This document shows, in pieces, positions 25,835-37,926 of a stretch of DNA of 64,000 bases. The translations under genes were made by a program, and so were the position numbers. Every line of letters begins with the position of its first letter. Within the stretch, counting starts at the first letter, position 1. The stretch is from JBBDWR01 sp040902745. GTDB taxonomy: Bacteria > Actinomycetota > UBA4738 > HRBIN12. A model generated the notes under the pieces. The model saw only the letters and a list, made by a program, of their open reading frames with translations, did no database searches and was not told the DNA's origin. The stretch is from positions 124,001 to 188,000 of the forward strand of contig JBBDWR010000029.1 of assembly GCA_040902745.1 (NCBI GenBank), written 5' to 3'.

Positions 25835-26875
25835 TCACGGACGGAGCACGACCTTCGTCGCCTCGCGTGTGTCGAAGAGGCGATAGGCCTGTTGTGCGGC
25901 GGACAGTGGCAAACGATGCGAGATCAGCGGCCGAGGATCGATGCGGCCGGCCACGAGTTCGCCCAGCGCCCGCTCCCAGTACGCATGCACGGGACACATC
26001 CCCGAGAACCGCAGCTCGAGCGCGCGGATCCACCACGAGCCGAGCTGGGCCTCGATCGTCTCGCCCGCATACATCCCGGCCACGACCACGCGACCGCCGC
26101 GACGCACGACGTCGATCGCCGTCTCGAACGCATCCGGATGCCCGACACATTCGACGACGACGTCGGCGCCCCGGCCGCCGGTCGCCTCGTCGACCGCGCT
26201 CTGTGGGTGTCTCGCGGTGACGTCGATCGGCTGCGCACCCACGCTCGCCGCGAGGTGGAGTCGATCGGCCTGACGTTCCAGGACCAGGACACGCTCCAGG
26301 TCCCCGGCGCGCAAGGCCTGGACGGTGAGGAACCCCACCGGGCCGCACCCGATCACCGCCACCGCGTCGCCAGGCGAAGGCTCGGCTAGGTCGGCGACCG
26401 CGACCGCGGTCGAGAGCACATCGCCTACGAAGAGCGCCGCCTCGTCGTCGACGTCGTCCGGGAGTACGAGCAGGTTCACGTCGGCGACCGGGACGCGCAC
26501 GCGCTCGGCCTGCGTTCCGGCGAGGTCGCCGCCGAACGCGCCCGCACCGAGGATCCCTGATCGTTCGCACAACTGCGTCTGGCCCTTGCGACAGAACCAG
26601 CAGACCCCGCAGGCGATATCGAACGAGACCACGACGCGGTCGCCCTGCTTCACCGTCTCGACGGCCTCTCCGACCCGCTCCACGATGCCGACCGCCTCGT
26701 GTCCGATCTGTTCGCCCGGCTCCAGCGGCGCCTTCCCGTGCAGGAAATGCAGATCGCTCCCGCAGATGCCCGTCAGCGTGACACGGACGATCGCGTCGTC
26801 CGGCTCGAGGAGCGACGGCTCCGGCACCTCGCGCACCTCGACCCGGCCGACCCCCGCGAAGACTACCGCCCGCAC
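25835..26875 (-). CDS. Zinc-dependent alcohol dehydrogenase family protein
   Basis: 346-residue medium-chain dehydrogenase. The catalytic zinc site is C-G-S-D in TLTGICGSDLHFLHG with GHEAVG following. The structural zinc set is CGVCWFCRKGQTQLC (C-x2-C-x2-C-x7-C). The NAD(P) motif is VIGCGPVG. The GTG at 26875 follows the SCP2-like stop by 10 bases. The substrate is unknown; the order resembles threonine or polyol dehydrogenases. It is distinct from the neighbouring membrane genes. Confidence 0.9.
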   Translation of the reverse strand: MRAVVFAGVGRVEVREVPEPSLLEPDDAIVRVTLTGICGSDLHFLHGKAPLEPGEQIGHEAVGIVERVGEAVETVKQGDRVVVSFDIACGVCWFCRKGQTQLCERSGILGAGAFGGDLAGTQAERVRVPVADVNLLVLPDDVDDEAALFVGDVLSTAVAVADLAEPSPGDAVAVIGCGPVGFLTVQALRAGDLERVLVLERQADRLHLAASVGAQPIDVTARHPQSAVDEATGGRGADVVVECVGHPDAFETAIDVVRRGGRVVVAGMYAGETIEAQLGSWWIRALELRFSGMCPVHAYWERALGELVAGRIDPRPLISHRLPLSAAQQAYRLFDTREATKVVLRP

Positions 26876-26885
26876 GCCCGCCGCC

Positions 26886-27308
26886 TCAGACCGTGTCGCC
26901 GATGAACTCGGTGGGCACGGTCCCCGTGAGCCGGACCAGTTCGTTCGCGGCACGCACGTACCGAACGATCGTGGCCAAGTTGCCGCGCACTTTGAGCTTG
27001 CCCTGCATCATGGCCTTGATCGGATCGAGGTCGCCCTCCAGGATCGAGCGCCATCGAGAATACGGCGCTCGGATCACGTAGGGGGCTCGTGCTCCCGCCG
27101 CGGGTGTCACGATGGCGGCCTCCCGGCATGCCCCGTGCCACAGATCCAGCAATGCCCAGACATCGTCCGGCACTCCCCGGTCCGGCTCGGCTTCGAAGGA
27201 GAAGGCGATCGCCCCCTCCCAGGTCTCGGCGGCCTCTCGATACGCCGTCGAGGCGTTGATCGCGTCGCGGAACGCCGTGACCCATTCCTGTGACGGGAAC
27301 AGCGCCAT
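26886..27308 (-). CDS. SCP2 sterol-binding domain protein
   Basis: About 140 residues. The C-terminal half (ILEGDLDPIKAMMQGKLKVRGNL) is the SCP2 signature, a hydrophobic tunnel that binds lipids or acyl-CoA. I place the start at the ATG before ALFPSQEW, where AAGGA stands about 10 bases upstream. The ATG at 27314 and GTG at 27317 are alternatives. It precedes the zinc dehydrogenase by 10 bases. Confidence 0.82.
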   Translation of the reverse strand: MALFPSQEWVTAFRDAINASTAYREAAETWEGAIAFSFEAEPDRGVPDDVWALLDLWHGACREAAIVTPAAGARAPYVIRAPYSRWRSILEGDLDPIKAMMQGKLKVRGNLATIVRYVRAANELVRLTGTVPTEFIGDTV

Positions 27309-27332
27309 GTGCATCACTTCCTTCGCGCTCGG

Positions 27333-28187
27333 CTAGGTGAAGAAGAAGAGCGTGATGATCCCGATGATGTTGAACATCATGTGCGCCGCGATCGGTGCAG
27401 CCAGGTTTCGGCGGCGCTCATAGACGATCGCGAATCCCATGCCGACGACCGCCAGCGGGATCTGCAGCAGCAGATTGGACGTGAGGCTGCCACCGTCGAC
27501 CCCGACGTGCACCAAGCCGAACAGCAGTCCCGACGCGACCACCCCGAGAACGGCTCCGTAGCGGTCGCGGATCGAACGGAAGAGGACCCCGCGGAAGTAG
27601 AACTCCTCCACGATCGGAGCAACCACGCAGACGAATACCACCGTCACCACGTTTCCCACGCCGCTCAGATCGTCCGGGAGCTGGTCGGGAACGACGAGGT
27701 CTCGACCCGCGAGCGCGCTCACGATCGCCTGGACGATGGAGCCGACGATCCCCGCAACCACGAGGATCGCGAGTGCAGCGATGAACCCGGCAGCCATCTC
27801 CTTCGACAGGGCCGCGGTCGTCTTCGGGAAGCCCATCACGCGCTTCCAAGTGGGGTGCGCCCTGTTCAACCACAGCACCAGACCGCCAGCGAGCACCAGG
27901 TCGATCACGATGCTCGCCACGATCAGGCCGGCTCCGGTGGGATCGAAACCGTCGCTGGGGCCCGTCCCGCGGCTCATGAGCAGCAGCACCGGGATGCTCA
28001 CGACCGATCCGACAACGTAGGTCAGGATCAGGTATGCGAGCACGGCCTCCCACCACGTCCAGGTCGCGAGCGGAGTCGACCGGTCGGGACGCTCAGGGAG
28101 CCCGTCGGGACCGACCGGCGCAGGCTCGGCGGGGGGGAGCCCCGGGGCGGGCGGGACCGGCTCGGGCACGGGAGGAAGATCGCTCAT
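27333..28187 (-). CDS. CPBP family intramembrane metalloprotease
   Basis: 284 residues. A proline-rich cytosolic N-terminus of about 40 residues, then about eight membrane helices. The CPBP (Abi/CAAX protease) motifs are EEFYFRG, FGLVH and HMMFN. These carry the glutamates and histidines of the active site. In other bacteria such enzymes process peptides or confer bacteriocin immunity; no such partner is seen here. The start overlaps the stop of the 585-residue membrane protein (ATGA). Confidence 0.92.
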   Translation of the reverse strand: MSDLPPVPEPVPPAPGLPPAEPAPVGPDGLPERPDRSTPLATWTWWEAVLAYLILTYVVGSVVSIPVLLLMSRGTGPSDGFDPTGAGLIVASIVIDLVLAGGLVLWLNRAHPTWKRVMGFPKTTAALSKEMAAGFIAALAILVVAGIVGSIVQAIVSALAGRDLVVPDQLPDDLSGVGNVVTVVFVCVVAPIVEEFYFRGVLFRSIRDRYGAVLGVVASGLLFGLVHVGVDGGSLTSNLLLQIPLAVVGMGFAIVYERRRNLAAPIAAHMMFNIIGIITLFFFT

Positions 28188-29941
28188 GGTCGCGCCACAT
28201 CATCGCCGTTCGCGAGGGGAAGCGACACGTAGAAGAGGGCCCCCAAGCCGAGACCGAAGAACAGGCCTGCGGCAGCGGCACCAGAGTCCTCCACGAGATA
28301 CGACAGGATCCCGGTCATCCCCAGCACGAGCACGAGGAAGCGCAAACGGGGCTCGATCGAGAACGCGGGACGGACGGCGCGCGCCGGCCACAAGCCGAGT
28401 GCGGCCAGCACCACGACGCCGAGCGTCGGACCGATCGCCGCGGGCGAACGCCGGAGCAGCTCGATCCCGACCTCGAGACGGTCGGTCAACGCCGTCAGCG
28501 GGCCGCCGGAGGCGCCCTCGACGAAACGGGTCGCATGCGTTGGTGCGCCGGGCGCGAAGCGATGGATCGCGAGGATCACCAACCCCCCAACAACCGCCGC
28601 CCCGAGTCCCGCCGCGGCGGCGCGAGTATCGAACCGGCCGCGTGTGCCGACCACGAACCAGAGGCCGGCTGCCGCACATGCCGCGATCGCGGCGCCGATG
28701 TTCGCGCCCATGCCCGGAAGACCCACGAGCAGAGCGATCCCGACCAGCAGCCAAGCGCCGACGGCGAAGGACGATCGCGCCGCCGCGTAGACACCCGCCC
28801 CCACCACCAATCCGACCACGACGTTGGGCATGCCGAAGAAGCGACCACCGTCGAGTTGGGAACCGCCCAAGAGGGGAGTCAATGCCGCAGACCAGCCCAG
28901 CAGCGTCTCGATCACGGTGAGCACCAAGACCCCGATCCCCATCGCCACGATGGGACCGAACCGTCCCCGCCGGGCGAGGGGAACAACGGCCAGGGTTCCG
29001 GCGACCGTGACCGCCACGACGAACGGCAGCGCGATCGGATAGGTCAGCCTCGGGAGGTGCCCTGCGGCGAACAGTCCGACCGCCAGCGGCGGGACGCTGA
29101 GTCCGAACCAGCGGGCACGGTTCACCGCGCGATCTCCGAACCGCGCCGACCCGCGCGATCTGAGCACGAGCATCACGGCAAGCACCAGCGTCGCGAGCGT
29201 GACGTAGAGCGCCGCGGCCGCCTGGACCGGAACCGTGATCCGTCGCATCTCGAGATATCGCTCGTAGAGGGCCACGGGAGGATCCACGGGAGCGACCCGG
29301 ATCACCGACCCCCCCTCGGTGTCGGAGATCGATCGCCCGAGGAACGCGGACACGGTCGGCAGCAGGTCGAAACTGGAGACGACCCCCTCTCTGCGGGTCG
29401 AGTCGGACGTCAACGACACCCCGGATGTTCGCACGTCGAAGGACGGCGGGGCTCCGGCGGCGACGACGACGGGCAGGACGCCGTCCCTTCGCGCGACCAT
29501 GGTCGCGTGCGGTGCGACGCCGACGACCAGGACGAGCACCCGGCCCGCGTCCGACGCCGCGGCGTCCCCCGCGACCGACCCTGCGACAGCGTCGAGGCCC
29601 GACACGACCGAACCGTCATCTGCCAAGGATGCGATCTCGTCGCGCCCCAGGCGCACGGACGTGATCGTCGCGTTACCCTCGCCGAGCGTCTCGATCAGGT
29701 CGAGTTGGTTCCCGGGCGACGTCTGCGGCACGAGCAGCCCCGATCCGACCTCGTCCCCGCCGACCGACGCCAGGTCGGAGGCGAATACCTCACCGGCGGA
29801 GACGCCCTCCAGCCCCACGATGACGACGGCCCTGGTCCGGGGTTCGGGAGCGGTCTGCGCGGTTGCGGTCGAACCGAGGCCGATCAGCATCACCGGAACG
29901 AGCGCCATCGGAAGAAGGAGGCGGACGTTCCGCGATCTCAC
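28184..29941 (-). CDS. Polytopic membrane protein with alkaline-phosphatase-like extracytoplasmic domain
   Basis: 585 residues. A signal peptide (cut near TATAQ) is followed by a domain of about 200 residues. Its pattern (AVVIVGLEG ... STRREGVVSSFDLLPTV ... LGRSISDTEGGSV) recalls the alkaline phosphatase/sulfatase superfamily, although the metal-binding Asp and His set is not complete. About ten to twelve membrane helices follow. The role is unknown; envelope lipid or glycan handling is possible. The start overlaps the murA stop by 4 bases, and the stop overlaps the CPBP gene. Confidence 0.78.
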   Translation of the reverse strand: MRSRNVRLLLPMALVPVMLIGLGSTATAQTAPEPRTRAVVIVGLEGVSAGEVFASDLASVGGDEVGSGLLVPQTSPGNQLDLIETLGEGNATITSVRLGRDEIASLADDGSVVSGLDAVAGSVAGDAAASDAGRVLVLVVGVAPHATMVARRDGVLPVVVAAGAPPSFDVRTSGVSLTSDSTRREGVVSSFDLLPTVSAFLGRSISDTEGGSVIRVAPVDPPVALYERYLEMRRITVPVQAAAALYVTLATLVLAVMLVLRSRGSARFGDRAVNRARWFGLSVPPLAVGLFAAGHLPRLTYPIALPFVVAVTVAGTLAVVPLARRGRFGPIVAMGIGVLVLTVIETLLGWSAALTPLLGGSQLDGGRFFGMPNVVVGLVVGAGVYAAARSSFAVGAWLLVGIALLVGLPGMGANIGAAIAACAAAGLWFVVGTRGRFDTRAAAAGLGAAVVGGLVILAIHRFAPGAPTHATRFVEGASGGPLTALTDRLEVGIELLRRSPAAIGPTLGVVVLAALGLWPARAVRPAFSIEPRLRFLVLVLGMTGILSYLVEDSGAAAAGLFFGLGLGALFYVSLPLANGDDVARP

Positions 29942-31218
29942 GAGAGCGCGGGCGTCACCGAGCGTTCGCGCCGAACCTCGGCGCCGAGTCCGGTGAGCTT
30001 CGCCTCGAACTCCTCGTAGCCTCGATCGACGTGATACATGTCCGCGATCTCCGTCGTCTTGTCGGCACCGAGAGCGGCGACCACCATCGCAGCGCCCGCA
30101 CGGATGTCCAGCGCCCGAACCGGCGCGGACGAGAGCCGGGGAACACCGCGGATCACGGCGTGATGCCCCTCGGTCCGGATATCGGCACCCATCCTCGTGA
30201 GTTCGTCGACGAACATGAAGCGACCCTCGAACACGTTCTCGGTCGCGATGCTCGTTCCGTCTGCCGTGGCCAGCATCGCCATCAGCTGCGGCTGCAGGTC
30301 CGTCGCGAACCCCGGGTAGGGAAGCGTCACGAAGTCGACCGCCTTGGGGCGCCGGTCCATCGCGACCCTCACTCCCTCCGGGCCTGCGAGGATGTCCGCT
30401 CCCGCGTCGGAGAGCTTGGCGAGCACGAGGTCGAGGTGATCGCTCCGGGCACCCTCGAGCAGCACCTCACCCTGTGTCGCGCACGCCGCGAGGGCGAACG
30501 TCCCCGCCTCGATCCTGTCGGGGATCACGCGATGCTCCACCGGGACGAATCCGTCGGTGGAGCCGGCTCCCTCGATCTCGATCGTGGTGCCCCCCGCTCC
30601 ATCGATCGTCGCTCCCATCGACGTGAGGAACGCGGCGAGATCGACGAGTTCGGGTTCGCGTGCCGCATTCTCGATCACCGTGGTTCCCTTCGCCGAGACC
30701 GCCGCCATCAATAGGTTCTCTGTCGCGCCTACGCTCGGGAAGTCCAGCGTGATCATCGCGCCTCGGAGCCCGTCGGTGCGCCCCTGCAGGAACCCATGCT
30801 CTTGCTCGAACCGCGCGCCCATGCGCTCGAGGCCCTTGAGATGCAGATCGATCGTTCGCGAACCGATGTTGCAGCCGCCCGGCATCGCCACCCGCGCCCG
30901 GCCGTACCTCGCGAGCAACGGGCCGAGCACGAGGATCGAGGCGCGCATCCTGCGCACCAGTTCGTAAGACGTCTCGAAGGTCGCGACACTCGACGTATCG
31001 ATCGACACGGTGGTTCCGTCCCAGGCGATCCCGGCACCGAGGTGCTCAAGCACCTCTCCCATCGTCAGGCAGTCCTGGATCCTCGGGACGTTGTGCACCA
31101 CCGAACGCCCGTGCCCCAACAGCGAGGCGGCCAGCAGCTTCAGCGCCGAGTTCTTGGCTCCGGCGATCCGCACGGAGCCGTTGAGGCGCGTACCACCCGT
31201 CACCAGGAGTCGGTCCAT
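29938..31218 (-). CDS. murA: UDP-N-acetylglucosamine 1-carboxyvinyltransferase
   Basis: First committed step of peptidoglycan synthesis: adds enolpyruvate to UDP-GlcNAc. 426 residues. The catalytic cysteine is C116 in MPGGCNIGSRTIDLH, so the enzyme should be fosfomycin-sensitive by this criterion. The substrate site AGAKNSALK lies near the N-terminus. A longer frame upstream overlaps the atp genes and is not real. It follows atpC, as in many Actinomycetota, with a hairpin and a TACAAT box between. Confidence 0.97.
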   Translation of the reverse strand: MDRLLVTGGTRLNGSVRIAGAKNSALKLLAASLLGHGRSVVHNVPRIQDCLTMGEVLEHLGAGIAWDGTTVSIDTSSVATFETSYELVRRMRASILVLGPLLARYGRARVAMPGGCNIGSRTIDLHLKGLERMGARFEQEHGFLQGRTDGLRGAMITLDFPSVGATENLLMAAVSAKGTTVIENAAREPELVDLAAFLTSMGATIDGAGGTTIEIEGAGSTDGFVPVEHRVIPDRIEAGTFALAACATQGEVLLEGARSDHLDLVLAKLSDAGADILAGPEGVRVAMDRRPKAVDFVTLPYPGFATDLQPQLMAMLATADGTSIATENVFEGRFMFVDELTRMGADIRTEGHHAVIRGVPRLSSAPVRALDIRAGAAMVVAALGADKTTEIADMYHVDRGYEEFEAKLTGLGAEVRRERSVTPALS

Positions 31219-31227
31219 ACCCCCAGG

Positions 31228-31233
31228 ATTGTA
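31228..31233 (-). promoter_or_regulatory. Near-leaderless -10 box before murA
   Basis: TACAAT, 9 bases, then ATG; predicted leader about 3 bases. Good match to the -10 consensus. The -35 region is occupied by the hairpin at 31242-31258 and has no clear hexamer. Confidence 0.55.
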
Positions 31234-31241
31234 GGGGGGCA

Positions 31242-31258
31242 GCGCGGTCCGACCGCGC
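31242..31258 (-). terminator. Hairpin after the atp operon
   Basis: GCGCGGTC-G-GACCGCGC, an 8-base inverted repeat 25 bases after the atpC stop, followed by a C-rich run rather than U. Plausible end of the ATP synthase mRNA before murA. Confidence 0.45.
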
Positions 31259-31283
31259 AGATCGGAGTGGAGTTCCGGTGACG

Positions 31284-31691
31284 TCACTGGGTGACGGGCT
31301 CGCCAGCCGCCGCGAGACGTGCCTGCGCCTTGGCGAGTTCGGCCTTCGCGAGGGCGTCGCCGGATCCCGCGGCGCGCTCGAGCTCGGGCATCAGCTCTCG
31401 GATCGCCCCCGGGTCGATGTCCTGCGCGAGCACACCCTGCTCGGCCAGCACGTCGATACGTGTTTGGTCGCCGTCGCTCGTCACGTGCAGGAATCCCCCA
31501 TCGACGATGACGACCTGCTCCGTCTGCTCGTCCACCTGGATCCGGAGCGGGCCGATCGCGAGCGAGACGAGCATCGGGACGTGCCCGGCGAGGATCCCGA
31601 CCTCCCCTTCGACGCCGCGCGCGATCACCATGGAGGCGGGACCCGACCACAGGTCCCGTTCGGGCGTGACGATGCGCACCGAGAGGGCCAT
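31284..31691 (-). CDS. atpC: F1 ATP synthase epsilon subunit
   Basis: 135 residues. The N-terminal beta sandwich begins LSVRIVTPERDLW and includes EGEVGILAGHVPMLVSL; the C-terminal helical hairpin is Ala/Lys-rich. It couples F1 rotation to Fo and can inhibit hydrolysis. It starts 2 bases after atpD. Last gene of the operon. Confidence 0.96.
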   Translation of the reverse strand: MALSVRIVTPERDLWSGPASMVIARGVEGEVGILAGHVPMLVSLAIGPLRIQVDEQTEQVVIVDGGFLHVTSDGDQTRIDVLAEQGVLAQDIDPGAIRELMPELERAAGSGDALAKAELAKAQARLAAAGEPVTQ

Positions 31692-31693
31692 GG

Positions 31694-33133
<1,440 letters not shown>

Positions 33134-33143
33134 CGGATCCTCC

Positions 33144-34034
33144 TCACTTCCCGGATGCCTGTGTCAGAGCCTCGGCTCCGCCGACGATCTCCATGATCTC
33201 GGTCGTGATCTCGGCCTGACGAGCCTGATTCGCTTCGCGGGTGAGCGTCTTGATCAGCTCTTGCGCGTTCTCGGTCGCCGCCTTCATCGCCCGGCGACGG
33301 GCAGCGTTCTCCGACGCCGCGGACTCGAGCATCGCGGCGAAGATCTTGGTGATCACGTAGGCGGGCAGCAACCGGTCGAGGATCTGTGCCGGCGTAGGCT
33401 CGAAGGTGTACTCCGCGTGCGGAGCTCCGATCTGGCCGGCGATCTCTTCCGGGGCGATCGGCAGGAAACGGCGGTCGGTCGCACGCAACGTGAACATCGA
33501 CCGGAAATCCGTGTAGACGACGTGCAGCTCGTCGATCCGATGCTCGGCGAACGCATCGATCAGCACGCGGCCGATCTGTTGCGCGGCCTCGTACGGCGGC
33601 ACTTCGCTAACGCCGGTCCAGGTCTGCGCCATCGGCTGCCCTTGGAAGCGGAAGTAGCCTTCGGCCTTCTTGCCCGCTACATAGAGCACCGGTTCGAGTC
33701 CACGTGCACGCACCGACTCCATCAGTTGTTCCGCCCGCCGGAGCGCGTTGGTGTTGTACGAGCCGGCCAGCCCGCGGTCGGAGCAGATCACGAGGATGCC
33801 AGCGGCCTTCGGGTCGGGTCGCTCCTCCAGCAACGGATGCGCCACCGAGCCGGTCTGACGAGCGACGTCCTCCATCGCCTGGGTCAGTAGCTCGGCGTAG
33901 GGTCGCGCCGCTTCGACGCGCTGCTGGGCCTTCATGATGCGCGAGGTCGCGATCAGCTCCATCGCGCGCGTGATCTTCATGGTCGATTCGAACGACCGGA
34001 TCCGGCGCTGGACGACGCGAAGCTTGGCTCCCAT
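33144..34034 (-). CDS. atpG: F1 ATP synthase gamma subunit
   Basis: 296 residues, the central rotor shaft. Long N- and C-terminal helices (RRIRSFESTMKITRAMELIA and the C-terminal RRRAMKAATENA) flank the Rossmann-like core with VICSDRGLAGSYN. It sits 3 bases after atpA. Confidence 0.98.
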   Translation of the reverse strand: MGAKLRVVQRRIRSFESTMKITRAMELIATSRIMKAQQRVEAARPYAELLTQAMEDVARQTGSVAHPLLEERPDPKAAGILVICSDRGLAGSYNTNALRRAEQLMESVRARGLEPVLYVAGKKAEGYFRFQGQPMAQTWTGVSEVPPYEAAQQIGRVLIDAFAEHRIDELHVVYTDFRSMFTLRATDRRFLPIAPEEIAGQIGAPHAEYTFEPTPAQILDRLLPAYVITKIFAAMLESAASENAARRRAMKAATENAQELIKTLTREANQARQAEITTEIMEIVGGAEALTQASGK

Positions 34035-34037
34035 GGA

Positions 34038-35717
<1,680 letters not shown>

Positions 35718-35721
35718 GGGG

Positions 35722-36261
35722 TCATCTGCTCCTCAGTAGCTCTTTCGCCTCTTCGAGGCGCGTACGCACGGTCCCGTCGATCACTTCGTCGCCGATCTGC
35801 GCGGTGACCCCGCCCAGCACCGACGGATCGACCACGTTCTTCAGCTCGATCTCCTTGCCGGTCGCGTTGGAAAGTGCCGCCGCGAGCTGCTGCTGCCGCC
35901 CGGGATCGAGCGGGACCGCGGTGCGCACCTCGGCGACGGCATGGGAGCGGTGACGGGCACCGAGCTCGGCGACCTGTTGGACGACCTTGGTGAGTTCCCT
36001 CGCCCTGCCCTGCTCGACGAGCAGGCCCAGGGCATTGCGGGTCGCCTGGCTGGCGCGATCGCCGAGGATCTCATCGATCACGGCGCGCTTGCGCTCGACC
36101 GGCAGGGCTGGATCGGTGAGCGCCTGTCGCAGCTCCCCGTTCGACTCGACAGCCTTGGAGAACGCGAACAGCTCATCCTCGACGCGCTCGGGTTCCCCCT
36201 CAGCCTCTGCGATCGCGACGATCGCCTGCGCGTAGCCGCGGATCAGGTCGGGGTCGGCCAC
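35722..36261 (-). CDS. atpH: F1 ATP synthase delta subunit
   Basis: 179 residues, linking F1 to the peripheral stalk. The GTG at 36261, 1 base after the atpF stop, gives the normal N-terminus (DPDLIRGYAQAIVAIAEAEG). A longer frame overlapping atpF is not used. The C-terminal GGVTAQIGDEVIDGTVRTRL is the delta signature. atpH is a separate gene, not fused with atpF as in mycobacteria. Confidence 0.96.
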   Translation of the reverse strand: MADPDLIRGYAQAIVAIAEAEGEPERVEDELFAFSKAVESNGELRQALTDPALPVERKRAVIDEILGDRASQATRNALGLLVEQGRARELTKVVQQVAELGARHRSHAVAEVRTAVPLDPGRQQQLAAALSNATGKEIELKNVVDPSVLGGVTAQIGDEVIDGTVRTRLEEAKELLRSR

Positions 36262-36262
36262 G

Positions 36263-36832
36263 TCAGTTCCCGCCTCCGTTGCCGTTGGAGCTGCGCGAGA
36301 CCTCGGCGATGTAGTCGTCGATAAGCTTCTCGTGCGCACTCTTGTCGAGCGACTGGCCAACCACTCGGCCCGCTAGTTCCACGGCGATGTCTGCGACCTG
36401 GGCCTTGAGCTCCGCGAACACTCGATCCCGCTCGGACCGGATCTCCTCGTTCGCGCGATCCACGATGCCTTGCGCCTCGCGCTCGGCCTTCGTGTTGAGA
36501 TCCTTGCGCATCTGTTCCGCGGCGCTCCGCGCCTCTTCGATGATGCGGTTGGCCTCTTCGCGGGCGTTCGCCAGCTGCTCGCGGTAGTCCGCGAGGAGCT
36601 TGTCGGCGTCGGTCCGCGTGGCCTCGGCCTCCTCCATCTGACCTTGGATCTTCTCGGCTCGAGCAGCCAGCATCGTGTTGATCTGCGGGAACGCGAACTT
36701 CCACAGCACCACGAACACGATGGCGAACGCGATGCTCCCCCAGATCAGCTCGGGGATCTCGGGCAGGATCGGATTGTGCTCCTCGGCGACGGCTTCGCCG
36801 GCCGCGGTCGCGATCAGGATCAGGGACAACAT
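36263..36832 (-). CDS. atpF: Fo ATP synthase b subunit
   Basis: 189 residues. One membrane helix (IPELIWGSIAFAIVFVVLWK) is followed by a long charged coiled coil that forms the peripheral stalk (repeated Glu/Arg/Ala). It lies 15 bases after atpE. Confidence 0.96.
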   Translation of the reverse strand: MLSLILIATAAGEAVAEEHNPILPEIPELIWGSIAFAIVFVVLWKFAFPQINTMLAARAEKIQGQMEEAEATRTDADKLLADYREQLANAREEANRIIEEARSAAEQMRKDLNTKAEREAQGIVDRANEEIRSERDRVFAELKAQVADIAVELAGRVVGQSLDKSAHEKLIDDYIAEVSRSSNGNGGGN

Positions 36833-36847
36833 GCGGAGTCCCTCCTG

Positions 36848-37090
36848 CTAGATGATGAACGAGAGGACGAAGCCGAACAGCGCGAGCGCCTCGACGAACG
36901 CGATCCCCAGGAACATCGTCGTACGGACCATACCGGCGGCCTCCGGCTGGCGTGCCATCGCCTCGACGGCCTTGCCGACGAGGAATCCGATGCCTATGCC
37001 GGGGCCGATCGCGGCTAGTCCGTAGACCAACCCCTTGCCGATCGCGCCCACGTCGCCTTCAACGGCGGCGAGCAGTCCCAACAGTCCCAT
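36848..37090 (-). CDS. atpE: Fo ATP synthase c subunit
   Basis: 80 residues, two membrane helices joined by ARQPE. The ion-binding carboxylate is E67 (AFVEALALFG). The first helix has GPGIGIG without the glutamine of sodium-type rings, and alanine follows E67, so proton coupling is expected. Start ATG 37090 with GGGAG 6 bases upstream. The longer frame is a shadow over atpB. Confidence 0.97.
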   Translation of the reverse strand: MGLLGLLAAVEGDVGAIGKGLVYGLAAIGPGIGIGFLVGKAVEAMARQPEAAGMVRTTMFLGIAFVEALALFGFVLSFII

Positions 37091-37122
37091 CCGATTCTCC
37101 CTTTCTCCGGCGTTCGTCTCGA

Positions 37123-37926
37123 TCAGTGCTCGGGGTGCTCCGACCCCGCGATATATACGGCCGTCAGGATCGTGAAGATGTACGCCTGCAGGACGGCCAC
37201 CAGGATCTCGAAGGCCACGAGTGCCGTGCCCAACGCGAACGACAGCGCCGCGAACGGGATCGTGACCAGCTTCCACTGCAGGTACCAGGTGCCCACGAAG
37301 AAGATCGTGAGGATCAGGTGGCCGGCGATCATGTTCGCCGCGAGTCGGACGGCCAGGGTGAGAGGTCGGACGATGAACGTCGACACGAATTCGATCGGCG
37401 TCACCAGGATGTAGATCAGGGTTGGGACCCCCGGAGGAAAGAGGGAGCTCTTCAGATAGCCCCCGAGACCCTGCGCTTTGATGCCCGCGACGTTGTAGAT
37501 GAACCACACGAGCACGGCGAGGAACGCGGGGATCGCCATCCGCGAATTCACCGGGAACTGGATGAACGGCAAGATCCCGAAGATGTTGTTCACGAAGATG
37601 AAGAAGAACAACGAGGTCAAGAACGGAAGATACTTCAGCCCGCTCGGGCCCATGACCTCCATCACGATCCCGTTGCGGATGAACTCGACCACCGACTCCA
37701 TCCCGTTCTGCAATCCCGACGGCACCAGCTTGGGCTTGCGGAACGCGATCACGAACAGAGCCACGATGATGATCGCCGACAATGCCATGTACAGCATCAC
37801 GCGGTTCGCGCAGTAGTCACCGCTGCCGATCAGACACGGCGTTTCGAAGATCTCGGTTCCCGGGGGCTCGAACCCCGCCGGGGGCCGGACGTCGGACGCG
37901 AGCAGCGAGACGAGCGTCGAAAGCAT
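37123..37926 (-). CDS. atpB: Fo ATP synthase a subunit
   Basis: 267 residues, the stator half of the proton channel. The essential arginine is in RPLTLAVRLAANMIAGH. The C-terminal helices run to YIAGSEHPEH. The ATG overlaps the stop of the atpI-like gene by one base (TGATG), so translation is coupled. Confidence 0.97.
   Translation of the reverse strand: MLSTLVSLLASDVRPPAGFEPPGTEIFETPCLIGSGDYCANRVMLYMALSAIIIVALFVIAFRKPKLVPSGLQNGMESVVEFIRNGIVMEVMGPSGLKYLPFLTSLFFFIFVNNIFGILPFIQFPVNSRMAIPAFLAVLVWFIYNVAGIKAQGLGGYLKSSLFPPGVPTLIYILVTPIEFVSTFIVRPLTLAVRLAANMIAGHLILTIFFVGTWYLQWKLVTIPFAALSFALGTALVAFEILVAVLQAYIFTILTAVYIAGSEHPEH

Noticed and set aside
28034..30019. A 661-codon plus-strand frame over membrane protein genes
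   Set aside because: Antisense shadow with extreme Arg/Asp/His content and no family match.
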